From assembly GCA_003141095.1 (NCBI GenBank), contig PLKM01000054.1, positions 1 to 37,044 on the forward strand: a stretch of DNA of 37,044 nt, read 5' to 3'. Position numbers and translations under genes: made by a program. Positions 23,297-31,901 of this stretch are shown one piece after another. Within the stretch, counting starts at the first letter, position 1. Each line of letters begins with the position of its first letter. Source of the DNA: Acidimicrobiaceae bacterium. GTDB lineage: Bacteria > Actinomycetota > Acidimicrobiia > Acidimicrobiales > RAAP-2. Below the pieces are notes generated by a model. It had not been told where the DNA came from. It ran no database searches and worked only from the letters and a program-made list of their open reading frames with translations.

Positions 23297-24825
23297 GCGT
23301 CACTCTTGATGCGAGGAAAGAGCGGGGCACCTTTCTCCACGCGCTGTCCGCCCGAGTACTCTCCCCACTTCGCGCTGCGCTCGAACGTTTGATCAGTCGG
23401 AGAGCCACCGAGTCCAATACGGCGCCAGATCTCCTCGCAGACTGCGGGCATCGCGGGCGACGCCAGAATCGTGACGAGTCTGATCGCCTCAAGGGCGTCG
23501 CCCATGACGCCCTCAACCTGGGCTCCCGATTCCATCTTCCAGGGAGCGTGCCGCTCGAGATACGCGTTGGTGGCGCCAATGAGTCCCCACGTTGCCTCGA
23601 GCGCGCTCTGTGGAGCGAAATGATTCCACGCGGCCGCCGTGTCGGTGATCGCCTTTTCGGCCTCACCTCGCAGCTCGGAGTCGGCCCGAGAGGCTGGTCC
23701 AATGCCTGCGCACTTTGAGTTGACGACCGTCGTCACGCGAGCCACTAGGTTTCCGAGATTATTCGCCAAGTCGGTGTTGTAGCGCGAGGTTATGCCTTCA
23801 TGGGAGAACTCGCCGTCATTGCCGAGCACCGTGTCGCGCAAGAGGTAGTAGCGGATCGGATCCACGCCGAATTCGTTCGTGAGCACGACCGGCGCGATGT
23901 CGGTGAGACGAACCCCGCCCTCGGCCGCCATGGTTTTTGAGAGCTTCTGGCCGCCCACGAGCAACCAACCGTGGACCTGCACGTGCGACGCGGGCTCGAG
24001 CCCTGCGGCCATGCACATCGCCGGCCACCATACGCAGTGGAAACGAATGATCTCTTTGCCAATGAGGTGGTGCGACGAGGGCCACCACTTGTCAACCTCA
24101 TCATCTTCGCGGCCGTAGCCAATAGCGGTGAGGTAGTTGACGAGCGCGTCGTACCAGACGTAGAAGACGTGCTTCTCGTCCCACGGCACGGGCACGCCCC
24201 ACGAGATTGACGTACGTGTGATGGAGATGTCGCGTAGCCCGCCCTTGATGAACGAATACGCCTCGTTGCGCTTGGTCTCGGGTGTAACGAACTCGGGGTG
24301 TTCGCCGTAGTACTCGAGTAGTCGGTCCTCGAAGGCGCTCAATTTGAAGAACCAGTTCTCCTCTTCCATCTCGGTGAGTTCGCGGCCGTGAATGGGACAC
24401 TTCCCGTCGATGCTGGACTCCACCGTGAAGTAGTCCTCGCAACTCACGCAGTAGAGACCCTTGTAGACATCCTTGTAGAGGTAGCCGTTATCGTGAATGG
24501 CGCTCAGAAATTTCTGCACACTTTCGTAGTGTCGCGGTTCGGTGGTTCGAATGAAGTCGTCGTAGCTGATGCCGAGCGCGTCCCATGCCTCACGGAATCG
24601 CGCCGACGTCCGGTCGGTCCACTCTTGGGGCGTCAGCCCATTTTTCTCGGCAGCGTCGGCCACTTTTTGGCCGTGCTCGTCCGTTCCGGTCAAGAATTTG
24701 GTCTCATCGCCCAACAGACGATGCCATCGCGCCAATGCGTCCGCGTTGACGGTTGTGTAGGCGTGACCCACGTGCGGCGCGTCATTGACGTAGTAGATGG
24801 GAGTAGTGATATAGAAGCGGCCCAT
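23293..24825 (-). CDS. metG: Methionyl-tRNA synthetase
   Basis: 510-residue class I synthetase charging initiator and elongator tRNA-Met. The ATP-binding HIGH motif reads HVGH (residues about 18-21), and the KMSKS loop reads KLSKT (GGQKLSKTMAAEGG). The zinc knuckle in the connective peptide is CVSC...CPIH, the C-x2-C, C-x2-H form seen in Thermus-type enzymes. An anticodon-binding helical domain follows (about 360-500), with no C-terminal tRNA-binding (EMAP) domain, which agrees with the short length. It starts with ATG 17 nt after the rsmI stop. It overlaps tatD by 4 nt. Confidence 0.97.
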   Translation of the reverse strand: MGRFYITTPIYYVNDAPHVGHAYTTVNADALARWHRLLGDETKFLTGTDEHGQKVADAAEKNGLTPQEWTDRTSARFREAWDALGISYDDFIRTTEPRHYESVQKFLSAIHDNGYLYKDVYKGLYCVSCEDYFTVESSIDGKCPIHGRELTEMEEENWFFKLSAFEDRLLEYYGEHPEFVTPETKRNEAYSFIKGGLRDISITRTSISWGVPVPWDEKHVFYVWYDALVNYLTAIGYGREDDEVDKWWPSSHHLIGKEIIRFHCVWWPAMCMAAGLEPASHVQVHGWLLVGGQKLSKTMAAEGGVRLTDIAPVVLTNEFGVDPIRYYLLRDTVLGNDGEFSHEGITSRYNTDLANNLGNLVARVTTVVNSKCAGIGPASRADSELRGEAEKAITDTAAAWNHFAPQSALEATWGLIGATNAYLERHAPWKMESGAQVEGVMGDALEAIRLVTILASPAMPAVCEEIWRRIGLGGSPTDQTFERSAKWGEYSGGQRVEKGAPLFPRIKSDA

Positions 24826-24842
24826 CTATCAAGGGTACTGAC

Positions 24843-25712
24843 TTACGCGCCCTGGCTCGCTCGCACTTCGAGAGCCAACTGGTACGCAATGCGGTGCGAC
24901 GTGCCCAGCGCATCAGCCACCGAGGCCACCGCGTCACGGACACTCACGCCACTGGCGAGTTGTTCGCGAAGTGCCGCGCGGACGGTTTCATCATCTACCA
25001 CCGGTGCTTGGGCGGCGCCTTCGAGGACCACCACCACTTCGCCGAGCACGTCGCGCGTGGCGATAATGCCCGCCACGTCGCGCACGGTGCCGCGAACTAC
25101 CTCTTCGTGCAACTTCGTGATCTCGCGGGCCACCGCCACGCGGCGACTCCCAAAATGTTCTGCGAGCTCCGCCAACGTTGCGGCGAGGCGTTGGGGCGAT
25201 TCGTAAAAGACGATGGTGCGCGTTTCTCGCGCCCACTGGGCGTAGAGAGCCTCTCGCTCCCCACGCTTTCGAGGCACGAACCCCTCCATGCAGAACCGTT
25301 CGGTGGCGAGCCCGCTGATGGTGAGCGCGGCAATCACCGCCGACGGCCCGGGCGCGGTTGTGACGACCAGGCCCGCCTCGGAGACCGCGGCCACGACCCG
25401 ACTGCCCGGATCACTGATGCCGGGCGTTCCAGCGTCGCTGATGAGCACCACCACCTCACCGTTTTGCACCCGCCCCACAACCTCTTCACACAGTGATGCT
25501 TCGTTGTGCTCGTGCAGCGCGCGCAGTCTTCCGTGAACCGGGATGTCGTTGGCGCTGAACAGCGTTCTCGAATGGCGAGTGTCCTCGCAGTAGACCACGT
25601 CGGCACTCGCGAGCAGTTCGAGGGCCCGACGAGAGATGTCGCCCAGATTGCCCAGGGGCGTCGCCACCACCACCAACTGGCCCGCGGTTCGGTCCTTACC
25701 AAGAACTTCCAC
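24843..25712 (-). CDS. rsmI: 16S rRNA (cytidine1402-2'-O)-methyltransferase
   Basis: SAM-dependent enzyme of the tetrapyrrole-methylase fold that methylates the ribose of C1402 in the decoding site. The 289 residues show VATPLGNLGDISRRA, YCEDTRHSRTL, LISDAGTPGISDPG, TAPGPSAVIAAL, GFVPRK and FYESPQRL, all diagnostic. The GTG at 25712 follows GAGGGG by about 7 nt. It opens the rsmI-metG-tatD run and is divergent from bL37, sharing a 53-nt promoter region. Confidence 0.97.
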   Translation of the reverse strand: MEVLGKDRTAGQLVVVATPLGNLGDISRRALELLASADVVYCEDTRHSRTLFSANDIPVHGRLRALHEHNEASLCEEVVGRVQNGEVVVLISDAGTPGISDPGSRVVAAVSEAGLVVTTAPGPSAVIAALTISGLATERFCMEGFVPRKRGEREALYAQWARETRTIVFYESPQRLAATLAELAEHFGSRRVAVAREITKLHEEVVRGTVRDVAGIIATRDVLGEVVVVLEGAAQAPVVDDETVRAALREQLASGVSVRDAVASVADALGTSHRIAYQLALEVRASQGA

Positions 25713-25750
25713 TCGTGTCCCCTCGTTTGGCCTTTAGAGCCCTGCACCCA

Positions 25751-25765
25751 CTAACATTGTCACCT
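25751..25765 (+). promoter_or_regulatory. Possible -10 region of the bL37 gene
   Basis: TAACAT at 25752-25757 is a reasonable -10 hexamer, and the bL37 ATG follows only 8 nt later, so the transcript would be leaderless or nearly so. The word CTAACATTGTCA (25751-25762) matches CTAGTAGTGTCA before bS22 at 9 of 12 positions. The -35 (TTGGCC, 25727-25732) has a long 19-nt spacer. Confidence 0.35.
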
Positions 25766-25849
25766 ATGTCAAAGCGGACTGTGAAGCGAAAGCTACGCGC
25801 AAAGAAAAAAGCTAATCACGGCAAGAAGCCGAACTGCGGTCGCGGCTAA
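25766..25849 (+). CDS. Large ribosomal subunit protein bL37
   Basis: 27-codon gene lying between rsmI and the GDPD-like gene. The product is strongly basic, opening MSKRTVKRKLRAKKK and ending ANHGKKPNCGRG. The KKANHGKKPN core matches actinobacterial bL37, a roughly 24-residue 50S protein found in mycobacterial ribosome structures (recalled, e.g. ANHGKRPN). It is too short for normal gene finding and is easily missed. The ATG at 25766 has no Shine-Dalgarno, and a -10-like TAACAT directly upstream suggests a leaderless transcript. It ends 12 nt before the convergent GDPD-like stop. The extra Cys near the end is not part of the recalled core. Confidence 0.88.
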   Translation: MSKRTVKRKLRAKKKANHGKKPNCGRG

Positions 25850-25861
25850 CGCCGTTCCCGT

Positions 25862-26719
25862 TTAAAGCGCCCCGTCCCACGCACAACCCCGTTCCTTCAG
25901 GAGCGTGGCGAGTGGCGTTGGCGTGTCGCTGATGATGCCGTCAACACCCAAATCGAGCAGTCGGTTCATTTCGTCGACGTCGTTGACCGTCCACACGTGC
26001 ACCGCCACACCGACCCGATGGGCCGCAGCGACAAAGCGCTCGTCCACCACGGTGAGCTCGCCGTACGTCGCGGGCACCTGAAAGGCGCACACCGGCGGCA
26101 CCGGCGGCGCTGAGTCCTCTCGCAGCGAGTAGAAGAAGGCGGCCGTCTCCCCGGTGGCGGCCGAGGTCAGCACGTCGGGCGCCAGTGCTCGAAATCTCTG
26201 AATCGCCTCGTCGTGGAACGACGCCACGATCACCGATGCGTTGCGATCCAGTCGGCGCAACTCGTCGGCCAGCAACTCCTCGTACGGCTCGACGTCGGGC
26301 GCGGTGCGTTTGACGTCCAGGTTGAGTACGACATGGGGGAACGCCTCGCACACCTCTTCGAGCGTGGCGATGGCGAAATCCCGATTCGCCGGCGCCTTTC
26401 CACGATCGACGTACTCGCGAGCGTCTCGACCGGGGGTGACGGCCTCGCCCGCAATCCACCAGTAGGCGTTGTCCATCTCGCGAAGTTCGCTCAGCGTTAG
26501 CTGGGCGATCTCACCCTTGTGATCGGTCGTTCGATCGACTGTTTCGTCGTGGCATACGACGAGGCGGCGGTCTTTCGTGGCGTGAACGTCCAGTTCGACC
26601 GCGCTAGCCCCGTTTTCAATCGCGTGGGTGATGGCGGCCAACGTCGACGAGGGACCTTCGAACGACCCGCCCTGGTGCGCGAAGGCCACCACCCGCCGCT
26701 CGAGCCACGGATTACTCAC
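25862..26719 (-). CDS. Glycerophosphodiester phosphodiesterase-family protein with altered active-site residues
   Basis: 285-residue TIM-barrel protein of the GDPD family, which hydrolyses glycerophosphodiesters to glycerol 3-phosphate and alcohol. The catalytic pair His15 and His57 (VVCHDETVDRTT) and metal ligands Glu42/Asp44 (VELDVHATKD) are present. Two usual features differ: the Arg after the first His is Gln (AHQGG) and the later metal-ligand Glu is Asp (LNLDVKRT, Asp135). The N-terminal E-N-T segment reads PSST. I chose the GTG at 26719, which overlaps the DUF3817 stop by GTGA and begins at the family start. A longer frame upstream is only read-through of the neighbouring gene. No signal peptide is seen, so it is cytosolic. 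Confidence 0.85.
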   Translation of the reverse strand: MSNPWLERRVVAFAHQGGSFEGPSSTLAAITHAIENGASAVELDVHATKDRRLVVCHDETVDRTTDHKGEIAQLTLSELREMDNAYWWIAGEAVTPGRDAREYVDRGKAPANRDFAIATLEEVCEAFPHVVLNLDVKRTAPDVEPYEELLADELRRLDRNASVIVASFHDEAIQRFRALAPDVLTSAATGETAAFFYSLREDSAPPVPPVCAFQVPATYGELTVVDERFVAAAHRVGVAVHVWTVNDVDEMNRLLDLGVDGIISDTPTPLATLLKERGCAWDGAL

Positions 26720-27054
26720 GCGTGACGGAAGCCGTTCGGGTAGAGCTTCACGCGCATGCGATGCTCCATGTAGAAGGCCAGACCCGGAACGAAACCCGCG
26801 CCCAGCATGAGCACGACGTAACCAAGGTGCAGTCGGGCTTTGAGGGCCAACTGGAAGGACATGACCAGATAGATCGGATAGAGCACCACGCCGTGTCCGA
26901 TGCCCACCACGTCCACGAAGATCTTGATGTCCTTCCACAACTTCAGGTCAACCGTGTGCAGCAGCAGCGTGCAACAGAGGATGAGAAGCGTTGTTCCGGT
27001 CACGAACGACATGATGCGGTACCGCTGAAAAGCCTTCTCCACTAATGACCCCAA
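26716..27054 (-). CDS. DUF3817 integral membrane protein
   Basis: 112-residue protein with three hydrophobic helices at about 14-33, 45-67 and 75-97. The pattern RYRIMSFVTGTTLLIL...VGIGHGVVLYPIYLV...HLGYVVLMLGAGFVPG is that of the DUF3817 (YdzA-like) family, widespread in actinobacteria and of unknown function. It overlaps the preceding gene by 13 nt and the GDPD-like gene by 4 nt, so the three are co-transcribed. Confidence 0.85.
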   Translation of the reverse strand: MGSLVEKAFQRYRIMSFVTGTTLLILCCTLLLHTVDLKLWKDIKIFVDVVGIGHGVVLYPIYLVMSFQLALKARLHLGYVVLMLGAGFVPGLAFYMEHRMRVKLYPNGFRHA

Positions 27055-27416
27055 AGCTTCTTTTTAGGGTGAGTCGAAAGTTCGGCCAGATGATCGTTGT
27101 ACGCCGACATCGTCGGGTCCTCTGCCTCTTCGCTGCGTCGTCGAGCGGCGAGCGCCTCGGCGCGCATCTTGTCTTCGTATTCGCGACGGGCGATCTCTTG
27201 ATGCTCGGTCACCTTTTCCATGTTGAGCAGGGCGTACCAACCAAGAACCCCTAGGACCCCGATGACCGGCCACTCGATTGAATAGAGAAAACTCAGCGAG
27301 TTGCCTTGGATCGCGCGACCCACCTGCCACCACGCAGCCGACGCGGACATGGCAATCCAGCCAATAAGAACGAGATGCAGGCCAAGGGCGCGGCGAGAAA
27401 AATACTTCGACTTCAC
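27042..27416 (-). CDS. Small two-helix membrane protein of unknown function, SURF1-like N-terminus
   Basis: 124 residues with membrane helices at about 11-31 (ALGLHLVLIGWIAMSASAAWW) and 46-66, joined by a short loop with Gln and Asn (WWQVGRAIQGNSLSF). A charged cytosolic tail of about 60 residues rich in Glu/Arg follows (EIARREYEDKMRAEALAAR) and is likely helical or coiled. The WWQ.GRA segment resembles the N-terminus of SURF1 (cytochrome oxidase biogenesis) but the core SURF1 domain is missing. It is divergent from the CtaG-like gene, 61 nt away, which may hint at a link with oxidase assembly. Function unknown. Confidence 0.75.
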   Translation of the reverse strand: MKSKYFSRRALGLHLVLIGWIAMSASAAWWQVGRAIQGNSLSFLYSIEWPVIGVLGVLGWYALLNMEKVTEHQEIARREYEDKMRAEALAARRRSEEAEDPTMSAYNDHLAELSTHPKKKLWGH

Positions 27417-27477
27417 GGCCCCATCCTACCGAGGTCGTCCGCCTCGACGTCCGACGTAAGATTGATTAGTGCTCGCC

Positions 27478-28311
27478 ATGACAATGACGCAACCGTTTTC
27501 CTGGCATCATCTGAATCAATGGCATTTGGGTATCCTGCCGATTCTCCTGTTGGCGGGGGCTGGACTCGTCTACGGCCTCGGTGTTCGAAGGGCCGCCACG
27601 TGGCCAACCTCTCGAAGCGTCTGGTTCGGTCTCGGCCTCGTTGTCACCTTTCTCGCGACGCAGTCGGTCATTGGCGTGTACGACATGGAGTACTTCAGCG
27701 ACCACATGATCCAGCATCTCATGTTGATCATGGTGGCGGCTCCCCTCTTCGCCCTCAGTGCCCCGCTGGATTTGGCCTACGAAGCCGGCAGCGAGCGGAT
27801 CCGCCATTTCCTCGACGGACGATTCATGAGCACTGTCACGCACCCTCTTTTCGGCTTTGGCGCCTACTTCGTCTTCATTCCCCTGACCCACCTCACGGGG
27901 CTCTTCAACCTCATGATGGAACACGAATGGGTGCACCACCTCGAGCAGATCGGTTTCCTCGTCGTGGGCTATCTCTTCTTTCGAGTCGCCTTCGGGCTCG
28001 AGCGCGGGTTCAAGATCCATCGAGGGCTTCGCTTGGTCTACGTCATGGCCGCCGTGCCGGTCGACACCTTCACGGGACTCGCCCTCAACATGTCGTCGCA
28101 CGACCCCTTCCCCCGTTACGCCACAATGTCGCCCATGGGATCGACCAGCACGTCCATACTCGCGAACATTCACCTGGGTGGAGCGATCATGTGGATCGGT
28201 GGCGACGCGCTGATGTTGCTCGCGTGCATCCCCATCGCGGTCGCCTGGGTTAAGTGGGAGACCGTTCGCACGAGAGAACTCGACGCCGAGCTCGACGCCC
28301 AGGGCCTTTAG
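27478..28311 (+). CDS. Cytochrome c oxidase assembly protein, CtaG (caa3) type
   Basis: 277-residue membrane protein with about seven hydrophobic helices. His clusters typical of the Caa3_CtaG family are visible: HMIQHLMLIMVAAPLF, HEWVHHLEQIGFLV and NIHLGGAIMWIGGD, with a conserved LTHLTGLFNLMMEH. The family supports assembly of caa3-type cytochrome oxidase, probably via copper delivery. The start is ATG 27478. A GTG at 27469, three codons earlier, is possible and neither has a clear ribosome site. It ends 2 nt before the convergent PfkB-family kinase. Confidence 0.88.
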   Translation: MTMTQPFSWHHLNQWHLGILPILLLAGAGLVYGLGVRRAATWPTSRSVWFGLGLVVTFLATQSVIGVYDMEYFSDHMIQHLMLIMVAAPLFALSAPLDLAYEAGSERIRHFLDGRFMSTVTHPLFGFGAYFVFIPLTHLTGLFNLMMEHEWVHHLEQIGFLVVGYLFFRVAFGLERGFKIHRGLRLVYVMAAVPVDTFTGLALNMSSHDPFPRYATMSPMGSTSTSILANIHLGGAIMWIGGDALMLLACIPIAVAWVKWETVRTRELDAELDAQGL

Positions 28312-28313
28312 CC

Positions 28314-29351
28314 CTACAGCAGCCCCGCGTTGATGGCGAGTTCCTCGAGGTCGCTCTCCGGTCGCGCGCCCAGGTGAGCAATTATTTCACCCGCGCAGAG
28401 CGAGCCCAACTCGGCGGACTCCACCGGATCGGCGCCGAGCGCCAAGCCGTAGAGAAACCCCGACGCGAACATGTCGCCGGCCCCGTTTTGATCGAGCACG
28501 TGCTCGACCTCGTGGGCGGGCACCGTGACGACGCCCGAGAACGTGGCCACGTCCGCGCCGCGCGGACCACGGGTGATCACCGCGAGGATTCCCAACTCCT
28601 CGATGGCGTCAAAGGCCCTCTCCAGTGAGTCGACCTGAAAGAGCGACTTGATCTCGTCCTCGTTCGACAGCAGAACATCGACGTCATTCGTCACCAAGTC
28701 CAAGAAGTCGCGTCGATGACGATCGACGCAGAACATGTCCGAGAGCGAAAGAGCGACCATGGAGTCGTGCTCGTGGGCGAAGTTCACGACTTTGCGGATT
28801 GCTTCCTTGGCCGGCGGGAGGTCAAAGAGGTAGCCCTCGACGTAGGTAATCTCCGAGCGCGAGATCAGATCTTCCTTGATGTCGTTCACGTGGAGCTGGT
28901 TTGAGGCCCCCAAATACGTGGCCATCGTGCGCTGGGCGTCGTCGGTGATGAACACGTGGCAGCGTCCCGTCGCCCCTTCGCCGGCCTGGGCAATGGCGAG
29001 GTCGAGTTCGACGCCCATGGAACGAAGGTCGTGGGTGAACCGTTCGCCGAACTCGTCGGCCGCAACCTTACCGATGTAGCCGCACGTGCCCCCGAGCGCC
29101 GCGACGCCCGCGATCGAGTTGGCGACCGAGCCGCCCGACATCTGGATCGTCGGGCCCATGGCGTTGTAGAACGTCTCGAGCTGGTCGACGTCGATGAGCG
29201 CCATGGAAGCTTTCACGAGGCCGAGCTGTCGGTAAACCTCATCGAAATCTTGGGTGATGATGTCGAGCATGGCGTTGCCGATGCCGGTAACGGCGAGGCG
29301 GTTCGGGCCGGGCTTGACACGCAGCGAAACGGGCGTTGATGGAATTGTCAC
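28314..29351 (-). CDS. PfkB-family carbohydrate/nucleoside kinase (adenosine kinase-like)
   Basis: 345-residue ribokinase-fold enzyme. The N-terminal motif LAVTGIGNAMLDI, the sugar-binding MSGGSVANSIAGVAALGG, and the C-terminal catalytic DQNGAGDMFASGF (canonical D-T-x-G-A-G-D) at about 285-297 are all present. ITRGPRGADV is the ATP-side strand. The pattern fits the adenosine kinase/ribokinase-like group (cd01168 type) better than 2-keto-3-deoxygluconate or fructokinases, but substrate is not certain. It starts with GTG at 29351, divergent from pepN with 39 nt between them. Confidence 0.85.
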   Translation of the reverse strand: MTIPSTPVSLRVKPGPNRLAVTGIGNAMLDIITQDFDEVYRQLGLVKASMALIDVDQLETFYNAMGPTIQMSGGSVANSIAGVAALGGTCGYIGKVAADEFGERFTHDLRSMGVELDLAIAQAGEGATGRCHVFITDDAQRTMATYLGASNQLHVNDIKEDLISRSEITYVEGYLFDLPPAKEAIRKVVNFAHEHDSMVALSLSDMFCVDRHRRDFLDLVTNDVDVLLSNEDEIKSLFQVDSLERAFDAIEELGILAVITRGPRGADVATFSGVVTVPAHEVEHVLDQNGAGDMFASGFLYGLALGADPVESAELGSLCAGEIIAHLGARPESDLEELAINAGLL

Positions 29352-29390
29352 TTAGCGAGCGTAGAACTTTTGGCCCTAAGGTGGCGACTT

Positions 29391-31892
29391 ATGAGTCCTG
29401 TTTCCAACCCCTACCGCCTCGATCGCAACGTCGTACCGTCGGCGTACCGCATCTTTTTGACCCCGGATCTCGACGCCGCCACCTTTGCCGGGCGGGTCGA
29501 GATTGACGTAATCATCAACGAAGCAGCGTCCGCCTTCACCCTGCACGCCATCGAGCTGACCCTCGGCGCCGCATCGGTGAGTTCCGATGGCACCACCTGC
29601 CGCTCGACCGAGCCGACCTTTGACGAGACGTACGAAACGGCCACGTTCGCCTTCGATGACGCATTGCCGAGCGGCGCCGCAACCATTGAAATAGCCTTTA
29701 CGGGCATCTTGAACGACCAGCTGCACGGCTTCTACCGCTCGACGTTCAACGACGCGTCGGGAACCACGCACACCATCGCCACGACGCAGTTCGAGCACTC
29801 CGACGCGCGTCGCGCCTTTCCGTGCTGGGATGAGCCCTCCTTCAAGGCCACCTACCAGGTGAATCTGACGGTGCCGAGCCACCTGGCCGCGTACTCGAAC
29901 TCCCCCGAGATCTCCAACACCGATCTGGGCAACGGTCAGCGCACCGTGAGTTACGCCCCCACGATGAAGATGTCGACGTACCTCGTGGCTTTCATCGTCG
30001 GGCCCTTCGAGGAGACGGCGCCACTGGATGTCAACGGCACCCCGCTTCGAATTGTCTATCCGATCGGCAAGGGTCATCTGACCGAACTGGCGCTCGAGTC
30101 GGGCGCGTTCGCACTGCGTTTCTTCGCCGAGTACTTCGACATTCCCTACCCGGGCGACAAGCTAGACATGGTCGCGATTCCGGACTTCGCCTTTGGCGCG
30201 ATGGAGAACCTGGGCTGCATCACGTACCGCGAGACCGCGCTGCTCGTGGACCCGGCGTCGGCGTCGCTCGCCGAAATGCAGCGCGTCGCGACCGTGGTGG
30301 CGCACGAGATAGCGCACATGTGGTTCGGCGACCTCGTCACCATGGAGTGGTGGGAGGGGATCTGGCTCAACGAGGCGTTCGCCACGTTCATGGAAGTGCT
30401 CTGCACCAACGCCCTACGCCCGCAGTGGAAGATGTGGGTGGGCTTCGGAGTCGACCGCGACGCGGCACTCCAGATTGACGGCCTGCACTCCACCCGTCCG
30501 ATCGAATACGAGGTCATCTCGCCCGACGACACCCGGGGCATGTTCGACATACTGACCTACGAGAAGGGCGGCTCGGTACTTCGCATGCTCGAGCAGTACC
30601 TGGGTGAAGAGACCTACCGCGACGGGATTCGTCACTACCTGCGCAAGCACAGCTACGCCAACACCGTCACCACCGACCTCTGGGACGCCCTCGAAGAGAC
30701 CTCGGGACAGCCCGTTCGCAAAATGATGAACACCTGGATTCTCCAAGGTGGACACCCGCTCGTGACCCTCGAAGACAATGAGCTTCACCAGCAGCCCTTC
30801 TCCTACGCCAAGCCCAGGGGCGCGAGCGCCATTGGCTCATCGTGGCTCATACCGGTACTGACCCGATCATTGAACGGCGGGCCCACCAGTCGGCACCTCT
30901 TGGCCGATCAGCCGCTGAAAGTCATCGATGAGTCGCCGGTCGTGCTCAACGCGGGGGGCTCGGGGGTCTTTCGCTCGCGCTACGGAGCGAGCGAACTCGC
31001 GGCGATCGCCCCGCGCATTGACGAGCTCGAGGAACTCGAGCGGGCCACCCTCGTCGCCGACAGCTGGGCCTCGCTCTTCGCCGGTCAAATCGAGTGGGAC
31101 GGCTTCTTGGACATCGCGAAAGGCCTCGGTGACCAGGACGAGCCCACGCCGTGGGGCACCGTCGCGACCGCGGTCGACTGGGTGAACCGCGCGCTCGACG
31201 CTGACCAGCGCGAGGCGTTCGTTGGCGTTGTGCGAAATCTGTTCGCCCCGCAGTTCGCCCGCCTCGGTTGGGACGCGCTGGCCGGCGAGAGCGAACTGAC
31301 GCCCCAGATGCGCGCCGTCGTGCTGGGCGCGCTCGGAACGATCGGCCGCGACGACTCAATCCGGGGCGAAGCGGTGAAGCGCTTCGAGGCCAACGCCATG
31401 GACGGCGATCTGGCGCGGACGATTCTTCGCATCGTCGCCACCCAGAACCGCCCCGGCGACTACGAGCTATTCCTCGACCGGTATCACCACGCCGCCAACC
31501 CTCAAGAAGAGCAGCGCTACCAATGGGGCCTCGCCGACTTTGGCGACGAGGCGAAGGCGCTCGACGCGGCTGAACGGTGCTTCTCCGAGTTCCGCAATCA
31601 GGACGCCGCCATCGTGCTGGGCCTCTTGAGTCGTAACGCCCAGACGGGACCAGCGGTGTGGCGGTTCTTCACGAAGCGTTGGGACGAAGCGCTGGAGAAG
31701 TTCCCGCTCAACTCGCACTCGCGTCTGGCCCTCGGCCTTCCGAGCTTCATCAGCGACGAAAACTTCGCCGATGACGTAGCGAGGTTCCACACCGAGCACC
31801 CGCTCGGTGGCGAGCAGCGCACCGTCGAACAACAGATCGAGCGCATGCGCGTGGGCATAACGTTCGCGAGCGCGATTCGCCAACAGTTCTAG
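29391..31892 (+). CDS. pepN: Aminopeptidase N (M1 family zinc metallopeptidase)
   Basis: 833-residue cytosolic exopeptidase removing N-terminal residues from peptides. It has the substrate motif GAMEN at about 270-274, the zinc site HEIAH at 305-309 with Glu328 (E in LNEAF, 19 residues later), and the catalytic Tyr region DILTYEKGGSVLRML. An N-terminal beta domain (about 1-190) and an ERAP1-like helical C-terminal domain (about 520-833) complete the family layout. The ATG at 29391 follows AAGGTGG by 7 nt. Earlier in-frame codons lie before that site and are not preferred. Confidence 0.96.
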   Translation: MSPVSNPYRLDRNVVPSAYRIFLTPDLDAATFAGRVEIDVIINEAASAFTLHAIELTLGAASVSSDGTTCRSTEPTFDETYETATFAFDDALPSGAATIEIAFTGILNDQLHGFYRSTFNDASGTTHTIATTQFEHSDARRAFPCWDEPSFKATYQVNLTVPSHLAAYSNSPEISNTDLGNGQRTVSYAPTMKMSTYLVAFIVGPFEETAPLDVNGTPLRIVYPIGKGHLTELALESGAFALRFFAEYFDIPYPGDKLDMVAIPDFAFGAMENLGCITYRETALLVDPASASLAEMQRVATVVAHEIAHMWFGDLVTMEWWEGIWLNEAFATFMEVLCTNALRPQWKMWVGFGVDRDAALQIDGLHSTRPIEYEVISPDDTRGMFDILTYEKGGSVLRMLEQYLGEETYRDGIRHYLRKHSYANTVTTDLWDALEETSGQPVRKMMNTWILQGGHPLVTLEDNELHQQPFSYAKPRGASAIGSSWLIPVLTRSLNGGPTSRHLLADQPLKVIDESPVVLNAGGSGVFRSRYGASELAAIAPRIDELEELERATLVADSWASLFAGQIEWDGFLDIAKGLGDQDEPTPWGTVATAVDWVNRALDADQREAFVGVVRNLFAPQFARLGWDALAGESELTPQMRAVVLGALGTIGRDDSIRGEAVKRFEANAMDGDLARTILRIVATQNRPGDYELFLDRYHHAANPQEEQRYQWGLADFGDEAKALDAAERCFSEFRNQDAAIVLGLLSRNAQTGPAVWRFFTKRWDEALEKFPLNSHSRLALGLPSFISDENFADDVARFHTEHPLGGEQRTVEQQIERMRVGITFASAIRQQF

Positions 31893-31901
31893 GTAGATCG
31901 T

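Noticed and set aside
26720..26938. N-terminal extension of the GDPD-like protein
   Set aside because: It runs antiparallel to nothing but through DUF3817 in another frame. The GTG at 26719 overlapping the DUF3817 stop fits family start and operon spacing.
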